A stretch of DNA of 64,000 nt from assembly GCA_028274465.1 (NCBI GenBank), contig CM051456.1, forward strand, positions 20,741,033 through 20,805,032, written 5' to 3'. The DNA is from Plantago ovata. Its lineage: Eukaryota > Streptophyta > Magnoliopsida > Lamiales > Plantaginaceae. A program made the translations under genes and the position numbers. This document shows positions 11,428 through 22,100 of this stretch, piece by piece (position 1 is the first letter of the stretch; every line of letters starts with the position of its first letter). The notes beneath the pieces were generated by a model. The model saw only the letters and a program-made list of their open reading frames with translations, was not told the DNA's origin and ran no database searches.

Positions 11428-12540
11428 CTTCCCTCCAGAGTTATAATCACCAACATCATCACTTGAGACCTTACTCGTATCATCTGAAAGCGGCGTCGAC
11501 GATATTGGGGATCGATCCGTGACTGGTTGTCCTTCGGGCTTAGGTCGTCGCGACGGTTGTGTTCTCTTTTCTTTATAGTGATTTTAGGACCCTCTAATTT
11601 GGGGACCCTTGATTGATCCATACTGACAAACCAAACCAAACCGGGACGACCTAATTCTAACACCAAAAGCTGCACTCGTGCCAACTAAAGGTTAAGGCGC
11701 GTTAAAGTCCCTCACGTAACCCGCAACGCGTGAAGATCTCTGCCAAGAACAATGTCAAAAGACTGAGTGAAGGGAAGGCACCCACATTACACTTAATCTC
11801 ACAGATACATCCAAGCCAATAGTCATTGTATTACAGGTGCACACCATAAAAATCAATCTTTACGCCAAAAAATACTTTGCATGATCAAACACTATACGCA
11901 ATGCTACACAAAATCAGACACCATCAAGCCTCAATTCAATACAGCCATTCTACACGCAACAAATAGAATTGAATCCAGTGCCTCAAAATTAAAAACAAAA
12001 TTAAACTTTCTACCTCAGTTACGGAAACAGGACACAACAAAATCAAGCCTTAAATAAAAACCCCCAAAATTAAGGAGTAGGCCAAGACATTGCAAAACAA
12101 ATCAAATAATACACACAGTAAAATCACAAATCCCCCAATTGACAACCAGAAATCAGAAATTCCACCAGGAACCCTCAATCACCAGACACTAAATTGAACA
12201 ACAAACAGTAAAATAAACAGAATTTACCTCCGAAGACGAAAACCAGGCTGCGGAAGAACAGAACCGAGGAAATCGAGATTTGGGGGAAAGAGGAAGAGGC
12301 GAAATAATTGATGGGTGGGTGGAAAATATATAGAAAATCAAAGTAATAGTAATACGTATAAGAAGCGTTGTTGAGAGAGACAAGGGAAAGAGAGAGGAAA
12401 TAAATAAGGGGGTGTTTGGATGGGGAGAAGAGTAGAGGAGAAGAGTTAGGGTTAGGAGAGGAGATAGATGATGATGATATGATGGTCACTATTGTGCTAG
12501 TAAAGAAGACTCCCACAATTTCCTTCTCCATTTTTTTCAC
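11428..12540 (-). promoter_or_regulatory. 5' region and leader intron of the INO80 subunit gene
   Basis: On the minus strand CGTCTTCGGAG followed by GTAAATT at about 12228 looks like a donor ending a non-coding first exon, so 11650-12227 is probably a 5' UTR intron. The A/T-rich stretch with GA-repeats at 12360-12500 is the likely core promoter region. No other gene is seen. Confidence 0.45.
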
Positions 12541-13398
12541 GCTTACAATTTTGTGGATGATTTGTTTTGAGGTGAGTTGAGTGAGTGGGATATTTGGACT
12601 CGTTTATTCAGACTCGGTCGATTCCTGCCGAGTTGACTCGCTCATGCCATTTGCCTTCTCTCTCTACCTTTCTTAGCTTAATAATTTTTTCCCTCGTCGT
12701 CAAGAGCTTGCTGCAACTTCTTGCGCAGGATAGCTACGTACGCCCCCCTGGCTTATTTTAGTGCCCATACCGTGCCTAGCACGTGCCTGCTTCTGATTTT
12801 TCTTTTTTATTTTTTTTGCTTTTTAAATTTTTTGTATTACTCCATCGTGTATTTTTTTTTACCGATTCTATTTAGCTACTTTTATTCTACACTTGTTGAG
12901 TGTTGAAGACATATAAGAGTATACGTAGTGCTCAACTTTTTATTGACTTAGTTGAGTCCGAGTTCTTTTTTTTTAAAAATTTTTATTGTAATAAATTCTG
13001 AAAATTACTTCTTTTTTCCAAGTGGTTAACGAATGTTATTCTCAGAAAAATGCAAAAAAGAAAAGAAAGAAAAGAAAATTGGTAGGAAAAAAAACAAACA
13101 ACCCAAATTATCCCATTATTGAATCATATACTAAAGTGGAATATACTTTATCAATAGATTATAGATTGAGTTTTAATTTCTCTCAAAATACTAAACTTAA
13201 CACTTGATGAGTGGTGGTCCGAATTTATAATAATGTTGTGATTAATAGAGCTTTTTCTTTCTTCGAGGTGTGATTGGTATAGTTAGTGCTACACATTACG
13301 GCATTACTTCTAACTACCTATTTGCAATTGCTACAAATTATTGGAGTATTACAATTCAATGTTCTAAGTATATATATCAACTATCACAAATCAATGTT
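12541..13398. other. Intergenic, T-rich; no gene
   Basis: T-rich and A-rich runs with no recognisable frame. The last 13 bases (13386-13398, ACAAATCAATGTT) are the left target-site duplication of the LINE insertion that follows. Confidence 0.5.
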
Positions 13399-13645
13399 TC
13401 TTTGGTGTATTGGTTTTATGTCAATGGTGTGCATTTTGTCACTACTACCCGTTGGGTTTGGGTAGATTTTGGTCTCGTTCCTGGTTATGGTTGGGAGTGT
13501 AAGCAAGTTTTATTCTCTTGAACGCTAGGGTTCTGCTGGTTGTTTACGTTTTTGAGTCTTTTTATATTTTCGGGAGCACTTTTTATGCTCTTTGTAAGCC
13601 TTTTTTTTGTTTGGATTAATAAATTATGCTGTTTAAAAAAAATTT
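13399..13645 (+). mobile_element. 5'-truncated LINE insertion with 13-bp target duplication
   Basis: The segment ends in GCTGTTT followed by a short A run and is bracketed by perfect direct repeats ACAAATCAATGTT at 13386-13398 and 13646-13658. Direct repeats plus a 3' poly-A and no left structure are the mark of target-primed LINE insertion. Its 3' tail (AATAAATTATGCTGTTT-An) is like that of the LINE at 49772-50371, so they are probably the same family. Only about 250 bases of the 3' end are present. Confidence 0.8.
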
Positions 13646-13658
13646 ACAAATCAATGTT

Positions 13659-14389
13659 GTAAGCTCTAACCAACTCTTAATAATAGGCTCTATTTGATGC
13701 TAACAATTCTTCATACCGGAAAAAGTTACAGTCATCTGTCATTCATCTATGTTGTATTCGTAAACTACCCTCGCCTCATAATAAAAAGAAAAGGGGAAAA
13801 AGAACTTTGAGAATTCTTAAAATCAAACCTTTTTTTCATCTTTATTAGTATGTCATTTTACACTCATTTGCAGGGAATTCATGTGTTTGGGTGTCCAATA
13901 TATACTCATCATATTAGCATACAGTAGCTATAAGCCTATAACGATTCCTTCAGCCAGCCTTAAGAAGAAACACACTCGCAAGTTACAACAAAAAGAACCA
14001 TGACAAATAAGGGTATTTTGACATTTTCAGAAAGGCCTCCAACAAAAACCTGTCGTATTTGCCAAATTATTATCATAGGAATAACACAATTTGTTAGCTG
14101 AGGATTTACTTGGCCTGATAGGAATCCCAAGTAAACAACAGGATCCATCACAAATCCCAGCCACCATGCTCAAAATCTCCCTACAACTCCACCAAAACAG
14201 AAAAAATGGTATGCCAGTTGCCAAATCCTTCTACAGTATAATCTATCAAAGAAAAACGGCATGCTGTACTGTGATAAAAAATAAGGTTTCTCATAATGGA
14301 AGTATCTATCTCATTTCATTTGAATGTACTCTAATACAAAGATTCCTTCTGTATGAACTATAATAGACCTGCCTCTAAAGAGATCAACA
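13659..14389. other. 3' flank of D27-like gene
   Basis: Downstream of the stop of the minus-strand D27-like gene. It presumably holds its 3' UTR; AT-rich, no other gene seen. Confidence 0.4.
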
Positions 14390-16389
14390 TCAAGCCTTGG
14401 GACATTTTGCAACATCTATTGTACTGTTGATTTTCCTTCGCTTCATCGCAGTTGGACATACCTCAAGGCATGGTTCCTTGATTTCACCATCATCTTCAGG
14501 AGGAAGCAACCCAAAGTTGAACTGCACATATAGTGGAGACATGAAAATCTACACGCAAGAACCATTTTTACCAGTAATAGAATTCCAAGGCTTTTCATAT
14601 GTATCTAATTTATCATCCATTCAATTAGCATACACTAATAGCAAACATGTAGTACATTTTTGCATCTGCGGCATACATAACATCCTGGTTCCACTGAGAA
14701 TATTGAAGCGGTCATTTCATGGTTATGAAATGAAGAGTAGACAAAAATGGCCTTCTCCTGTAACTTAGATCATAATACTCGAAAAGTGACAGTTTATACC
14801 TGACAGCTATAATCACTGAAGTTGGGTTCCATCACTAGCGGAACTCCCATGTACTCTTTAAAGAAAGCCTACACAAATCATACAAACAAATTTCAGCTCT
14901 TTGATTTTAACAATGTGTCTTGATAACCATGCAGATGCCTGAATTGCGGTGCTTTGGCATGATTATGCTAAATTGCTAACCGTGCAGTAAATATACAGTA
15001 GTGGATCTAATAAGACAAATCTTACCAATTTGCTCTAATAACATATCTTTTATACGTATCTTCAGCTCTTGAAACACAATTGCACAGATTAAGAACTTAT
15101 AGTTGTTTACATCTACACTACGGCCATAATTTACAGATCAAATCTGTTTACCAGATACAGTATCGTAACAAAAACAGGTAATAAAAAAACTAATGAAGAA
15201 CAATCATGACTAAGCTGCAATCTGCGATTAAAAATTACCCACCTGCGTAGGGAGTTTACAAGTATTCATACATACACCAACACATTTGCTTTCCTCCAAG
15301 TACTTGCATTTTTCAACAAAGACCTACAAATTTGACCAGGCTCATTATATGCACATGGAAAATATAACACCACGATCACACTTGCTACTGGTGCAAAGAA
15401 GAAGACGAAGCATTACCCCGCTTGACCACGAGTCCCCATTGGGCAGATTGACAGTGTTTACCGTACATGTTCCCATAAGCCATTGACATGTAATCGCAGT
15501 CACCCTTGCTTCCAGAAACACAAAGAAACAGTCATTCATTAACTCAAGCAGGAAAACTCATGGATCAGTCTATACCATTACGGCTAAATGGTTGAAAGTT
15601 GCTCACCAACCATGACGGCTGCCACTTCACCACCAGCCAGAGGTGAAATAAGCCTTTTGTAAAGGTCTAACAACATCGAAGGAAACAATGATCTTAGTAT
15701 CCTCACCTGTCACAGGTGTAAAATCGCAATAAGCAGCAGAAATGAGAATGACTAGAGTTGCCTACATGATTGAAAAGCAATTCAAGCCAGCAAGCTACAC
15801 AAAACAACAAAATTCTACTAATGCACACCGTTCTAACCCTTTTCTATACATACACTGGCTAATTCACAATTACAATTGCCTACTTAACACATGAAAACGA
15901 ATAGGATGGTGAAAATTACCGCAGCTTCTGTAGCTTCAGCGTTGGAACGGCCAACCATTATCCGATGAGCAACATCAATCAATCCATCATAACCAGGCTT
16001 CTCCGAGTCCCATCCAATTTCCTGCCAATTTTGTAAAACAATCAGCAAAAATCACAGGAAGGTAACAATCAATCAATTTGATACAGACGAGGAGATATCA
16101 AACACCAAACCTCTGCCATTTTGCTCCGAAACACGTTGAGAAAAACAGCGTCAAGCGCACCAGGGGTGTATTCTTTCCTGGATGACTTCAATTGAACTGT
16201 TTCTGCCTGCAGAAAGTATAACATAGCTTAATTAGTAATTTCCCCAGTTTTGCAGCTGAAATGAACAATTGAGTCGAATCCTACAGTGTTTGATCGGGTG
16301 GAGAAGCAAGCTGCTCGAGTACGGGGGTTGATTTTTGGGAATTTGAGAGATGGGATAGAGGAGAGTGGGCGGGGATTGAGAAGCGCCAT
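14390..16389 (-). CDS. D27L1: DWARF27-LIKE1 (D27L1), plastid beta-carotene isomerase family
   Basis: Eight exons join in phase: 16285-16389, 16111-16206, 15920-16021, 15607-15706, 15417-15508, 15243-15323, 14800-14868 and 14390-14521 (777 nt, 258 residues). Residues 1-35 (MALLNPRPLSSIPSLKFPK...) look like a chloroplast transit peptide. The body carries family blocks KEYTPGALDAVFLNVFRSKM, EIGWDSEKPGYDGLID, RILRSLFP, ARVTAITCQWLMG, VFVEKCKYLEESKC, NTCKLPTQAFFKEYMGVPL, MEPNFSDYSCQ and EPCLEVCPTA, with many conserved Cys that fit an iron-dependent protein (DUF4033). D27 itself converts all-trans to 9-cis beta-carotene for strigolactones. The TPGALDAVFLNVFR start and EIGWDSEK block match the D27-LIKE1 branch rather than D27 proper, so the exact carotenoid reaction is inferred. 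The gene looks complete. Confidence 0.92.
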
Positions 16390-16780
16390 TGTTAGGTCTC
16401 AATTCATCAGTAAGGGAAAGAGCAAAGAAGAGCAGATATAGACATGATGGTCTTGGATTTTCAGTGGCAGAATTGTTAAGAAATTTATTGACATATGACA
16501 ATGGCGTATTAATGGGTCCAGCCGTCCAGGGTCTTAAGTGTCATTTTATCTCAGTGGATGGGGTTTTATTTTTTAATATTTTTGTGGACTAAGATTTAAT
16601 TAATTGTTCAAAGTGATCCAAATGAGAATATGGTGATTCGTAGGTATCGTTTTGTAATTTAATCCAATTGGAAAACTGTTGTGACCTGTGAGTGTGAGTG
16701 TGTGACTGCTCTTCCAATTTTCAATTCAGCTCGTTACACCCTAGAGGCTTAGATCAATAAATCACTCTGTAGGATAGGAG
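16390..16780. promoter_or_regulatory. Shared upstream region between D27L1 and the first PPR gene
   Basis: The two divergent start codons (16389 minus and 16781 plus) are under 400 bases apart, so both promoters must lie here or overlap. No distinct motif is certain. Confidence 0.45.
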
Positions 16781-18608
16781 ATGAATACCAGTCGTCGATT
16801 TCTCAGCGAGGCGTTGAGTTTTTCCCGGAGTTTCTCCGCCGTGCCGAAACCAGCGCCGCCTCCTCACCAGGCGGAGCGTTTAAACCGGAGATTGTCGGCG
16901 TTGAACACAAAGAAAGGGAAAGTGGCAAGCACGATTAATGAGTACATTAGAGAGGGCAATACTGTCTCCAAACTTGAGCTCGATATCTGTATCAAGCAAT
17001 TGCGTAGATTCAAAAGGTTCCACCAAGCTCTCGAGGTATCAATTACTGCACTTACTAATTACTCGTACCGTAACTTTTATCTCCATATGAAACTGAAATT
17101 TTCCAGATTCTGCAAACAAAACAAAATGCATGTTTATCAAGTAGCTTAGGTAGTTAGGTTTAAAGTTGAAATGACTCTATGCTTTCATATTCAGTTTGAA
17201 TGAATAATAGTTCTGCTTAATGTTTTAGAGGCTGAGGGACTATGTCGAAACTAGTTTTGGCAAGTAGGCTTGAAATTGTGAGAGAAGAGAGTTAAACAGT
17301 TTATATGAAGCTGTTCTCCATATTGATGTTCTGTAGAATGGTACATGATTTGTTTACCGTGTTGAGTTGAATATCCAGGTAATGGAGTGGATGGAATTTC
17401 GGAGGATTAATTTCAGAAGATTAGATTACGGAGTGCGCTTGGAACTCACTGCAAAAGTTAAAGGAATAGCTGAAGCAGAAAATTACTTCAGGGATGTTGC
17501 ACAGTTCTCCATCACTTATGGAGCACTTCTGAGCTGCTATTGTGACGAGAAGATGACCGATAAGGCACTGGATCTTTTTGCCGACATGGTTAAAAGGAAC
17601 ATGGTGTCCAGACCACATCCTTTTAATAAGATTATGTCCTTGCATATTGGATTAAAGCAGCCAGAGAAGGCGATTGCACTGGGAGACGAGATGAAGAAAA
17701 TGGATATTCAACCGGACACGTTTAGTTACAACTTACTGATTCGCAGCTACTCGGATCTGAATGATATTGAGGGAGCAGAGAGGGTATTCGAGGAGATGAA
17801 ACAGAAACATGGGAAATTGTGTAATTGGACAACTTATAGTAACTTGGCAAACTTGTACATTAAAGGTGGTCAGCAAGAAAAGGCAGAGATGGCTCTTAAA
17901 GAGCTGGAGAAGGATATGGATCCGAGAGACCGGCTAGCATACCATTTCTTGATAAGCTTGTATGCTGGAATTTCTGATATTCAAAGTGTACAACGTGTAT
18001 GGAAGTCCTTGAAGTTAACATTTGAATACATGGCTAACATGAGTTATCTTGTCATGCTTCAAGCTCTTAAGAAACTTGGTGATATAAACGGGATGGCGGA
18101 AATCTACAAGGAATGGGAGTCTGTTTATTCCACTTACGACGTTCGGTTGACAAATACAGTTATAAGTGCATACCTCAAACATGATATGCCCCAAGATGCT
18201 ATGTCGATCCTTGAAAACGCTCTGACCAAAACAGATAGGCCATACTTCAGTTCATGGGAAATGTTCATGAAGTTTTTTCTTGGAAAGCGTCAAATAAAGA
18301 AAGCTTTGGAGATCATGGACATAGCTGCATCTAGAGTTAGCCAAGACGGTGAATGGTGTCCAAGATCCGATGTGATAGATGGATTCTTAGACTATTTTAA
18401 GGTAGAGAACGATGTGAATAGTGCCGAAGAATTCTATAAGCTCGTGAAGAAGGTCGACTGTGTGGATGCTAGTATATATGAAGCATTACTTGAGACGTAC
18501 GTGCGTGCTGGTATAACATTACCTAACATGCGTGCAAGGATTGAAGGGGATGGAATCAAGATTAGCAGCAAGCTTGATAATCTGATAAGAAGTGTTTGCC
18601 CTGAATGA
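16781..18608 (+). CDS. P-class pentatricopeptide repeat protein (PPR unit 1)
   Basis: Two exons, 16781-17035 and 17379-18608, joined in phase at HQALE|VMEWME, give 494 residues. The N terminus MNTSRRFLSEALSFSRSFSAVP is Arg/Ser-rich without acids and looks like a mitochondrial presequence. The body is a run of degenerate P-type PPR motifs (for example TYGALLSCYCDEKMTDKALDLF, PDTFSYNLLIRSYSDLNDIE, TTYSNLANLYIKGGQQEKAE). It resembles the plant At2g20710 / At4g21705 group, thought to bind organelle RNA; the target is unknown. It is the leading member of a tandem PPR cluster and has its own stop and an ordinary two-exon layout, the ancestral form against which the fused gene downstream can be compared. 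Confidence 0.9.
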
Positions 18609-19006
18609 TAATGTATACACGGAACCTCTTTATGGTTAAAAGATCCCTGGCATGAAGTTTCTGTTTGGACATTGGCTACTATGTAGCAGTATAGGATGAA
18701 ATTTTCAGTTTTGTGTTCATCACTGTAGGTTGTGTTATCATGAGAAGTTACATAAAAATTTCTCGAGTTCAGGCTGAGGCTGATGAATGTAGTGAATTTG
18801 AACCTATCGAAAATTATTTGGAAGATTAGGTTCTTTTGGTTTTTATTTTACCTATCTTGCTTAGGTCTCCAGTCTATCAGAGCTCAAATATTCTGATATA
18901 AAATTTGGTGAAAGTGCTAATGTCATATTATATGCTATTCTAAGATATTTGAAATTTGAAGGATGCGTGGAACCATGTTATTATGTGAAGCTGTTCTCAA
19001 GGTGAA
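18609..19006. other. Intergenic spacer in PPR cluster
   Basis: It holds the 3' UTR of PPR unit 1 and the decayed upstream region of the next copy. Nothing else seen. Confidence 0.4.
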
Positions 19007-21292
19007 ATGTCGGCGACCCACTGAAGTGTTGGAGGAATTTCTCGACTAATTATTCAATTTCTTTCGACGGAGGTGAAAAAAGCGCGGCCACGGATTGTAC
19101 ACTCTCTCTACCGGAGATTACTTGCCTTGGAAAACAACAGAGGGAACGAGGTGTTAGATACCATGGACAGGCAATTAAGCTTAGGTGGCATTGTCAATAG
19201 ATCAGAGCTTATTTCCTGTCTTTATCAGCTCCGCAAAAGCAAGAGGCCTGTCCATGCTCTCCAGGTGAGTCAGTGAGTGAGCTCAAATGCTCGTTAAATG
19301 ACTTTCGTTTTTTATCTATGCTTTCAATTACTGAAATGTTAAGAGTTTTCCAAAAATAAATTGCACAGTGAAATGTGTACTGAAACTCTAATCCATGCTT
19401 AGTCTTGTCTTGATTTGAATATTGTGAGAATATGAAATGTTGCCCATGTTTGAATTATTCGCATGAGTACTGCACTACTAGCCTTGTGAATTGTGATGAT
19501 GATGAATTGACAAGGAGATTGAGTTGGAGTTTTGTGAAATTGTGGGTGGTAATATCACCTTTGGGGAGTCACTAATCGACAACCATAATGGCCTTTCTTA
19601 TGCATAATAGCTTGCTCATTTGGTTGTTAAACCCCTGTTGTCATTAGGGAAATTCGGGGCCTGGGTTCATTTGTACTATCTTAGGGAGGCTATTGCTGTT
19701 GCGTGTGAGTGATGATTGTTGGGACGGGGTGATCTCTTGACATGTATGGATAGGTCTTGAGTTGGCTTGGGGCAGGTAATTGAGCTAGACCATGTATTTG
19801 TTTTTTAACTGTGTTTGAGCATAAGCATGGCTTATGCTCACTTGTACTGTGATTATTGATGAATAAATGTTGATTTGCCACTCGAAGAAAAACAAAATGC
19901 TTGAATAACATTGTCAAACCAGAAAAAAGATTTTTATTTGATTTTGTAATGCTGCTTTCATCTCTTGTCAAGATGGTCAGGTTCAATTTTGTAGAGGAAT
20001 AGTTATGTACATCCTCCCAATTGTTTGATTGTCAACACCATAAATGTTTTAATTCTTTTCTTTTTTAGTTTATAATTTTATGTTAGCGAGGCTTGCTAAT
20101 GAGTCAATCTGCTTGAGGTTTGATTCTTATATTTCATGACATGGTAATAGTTGCAAGTTGCAACTCATCAGTTTATATACACTAAATGTGGTCTATGTTG
20201 ATCTTATTTCGTGATAAAATTATCAGTTATTGGTTCTCTATCCAGATAATGAATTGGATGGAGGCACCCAAGTTTCATGTTCTGTATACGGAGCATGCCC
20301 TGGGCATTGAGCTGATTACCAAAGTTAACAGGATAGACGCAGCCGAAAATTACTACAACAGTCTTCCTGCTTCTGTGAAGAACAGTAAAATTACTATTGG
20401 ATCACTTTTATTCTGCTATTGTGTAGCACAAAGGGTGGATTAAGCATTAGAGGTATTTGCTAGGATGGAGCATATATACGTGATAGATGTGCTACCTATT
20501 CGCAATTTCATGTCTCTGTACATGAAAATTGAGCAACCAGAGAGGGTGCCTCCTTTGATGGAGGAAATGAGGAAAATGATGCCTCCTTTGATGGAGGAAA
20601 TGAGGAAAAGGAACATTCCACCGAATGCTCATACTTGCACATTGTTGATAGATAGGCGATAGTGCGTTTCGTTTGAATGACATTGAGGCAGTAGAAAGGC
20701 TTTTTGAGTTGATGAAATGTGATGAAAAGGTGCATTGTGACTGATCAACATATACTGACTTGGCGATTATTTACACAAGGGCTGGACTAAGAGGAAAAGC
20801 TGAGGTCACCGTGGAAAAGATGGATTCTAATATAATCGTGAATGTTTCGATTTCTTGATAAGCTTGTACGCATATAGTAACTTGTTGAAAGTTTACATAC
20901 AGGTTGGGCTACGAGGAAAAGCTGAGGTGGCTTTGAAAATGGAGGAAGTGATGGTTTCTATTCTAATGATTCTGAATCTTCTTGTATTTTGATAGGTCTG
21001 TATGCCAAACTCTCTGACCATGAAAATGTTCATCGCATGTGGATGTCTTTAAAGTCAAATTTGAAACATGTGACCAGCACAAGTTATCTTCATATGCTTC
21101 AGGCTCCCCGTAAGCTGAATGACATAGATGGGATGAAGAAATGCTATGAGGAATGGGAGTCGACATGTTCGGTTTATGACATTGGACTTGCTAACACGTT
21201 AGTTGATGCTTACCTAATGACAAGCTTGATGAAGCTGAGATATTGTTTCGTGGTGTAGTTGGTAGATCACTGGGACCTATCTTCTGGATGTG
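19007..21292 (+). pseudogene. PPR pseudogene (unit 2), mosaic
   Basis: The exon 1 relic starts ATG 19007 but reaches TGA after five codons. The open frame continues as RLIIQFLSTEVKKARP...VHALQ up to a donor at 19265. Exon 2 begins after the acceptor TATCCAG near 20247 (IMNWMEAPKF) and carries an in-frame stop after QRVD. It also has a 33-base tandem duplication (PPLMEEMRK repeated, about 20551-20616) and several later frame breaks. From about 20750 to 20870 it matches unit C of the downstream gene. At GCATATAGTAACTTG it then jumps back and repeats the same protein region in a form close to unit B (20890-21290). The 3' end is lost at about 21292, where unrelated DNA begins. It is a dead product of unequal exchange in the cluster. 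Confidence 0.85.
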
Positions 21293-22100
21293 CCATGGGC
21301 CATACCCATCCATACTCACTTGCCCACGAACCAAAGTCCAGTGCGTCGTCAACTCAATTGCTGCTTCAATTCATTCGACTTTACCACAGATATTTCAACA
21401 TTTTAAAAATTTTCTGGATTTTTATGGTATTTAAATGTTTTTTATTTTATCGTCCGGTAAAACCTACCCGTTAGCTTTGGTCAAATATCGGCGGGTGTGA
21501 AACCATGGTCTGCGGGGTGGGCCTTGGGTATAAGATTTTCTGATCCGTCCTAAACCATTCAGGTTTTAAAAAAAATGTCAAAACTCAAAACCTATTTTGG
21601 TTTATTTTAAAAGTTATTATACGGAACTAAACCCAAATAAAATTTCATGCGCGACTGTGACGTCGATCAGAGTGTTTGGATCTAATTTAGAGATGTGGTT
21701 TTCGATTTCTAAATTAGTCAATCAACTTTTCATTTTTCGTTAAAGAGGTGTGCACATTAAATCGATACAGAAGATACCGTACCTAAATTAGTCAAAATTC
21801 ACCCTTTCTTACCTGTCGCTAATTAATTTCCAAGCTTATTTCTTGCTTCAAGAATTAGCATAATCTCATGCGCGAACTAATGACAACTGATTCTCCGACG
21901 AGCTGAAACTTAGTTCGCAACTTACGTAATGGTGGAACGTAGACGATACTCGCGAGTCGCGATCTAGTTCCAAACACAGTGTGTCACCATGTCGTCAACT
22001 ACGATGAATTATGTGGTAGAGTAGTGTCGTTTCAAAGCCTTTTCGTTTTGGGTTTTACTAAACCCCATCGGAAAAACAAGCTGGGTATCGGAATCTTCAC
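21293..22100. other. Intergenic with repeat debris; upstream of fused PPR gene
   Basis: Unrelated sequence replaces the 3' end of the PPR pseudogene. It includes GC-rich words such as GCGGGGTGGGCCTTGGG near 21515 that look like hAT-type debris. The last few hundred bases should contain the promoter of the fused PPR gene. Confidence 0.4.

Noticed and set aside
12175-12540. 121-residue minus frame upstream of the INO80 subunit
   Set aside because: It covers the likely 5' UTR exon and donor and has no conserved motif.
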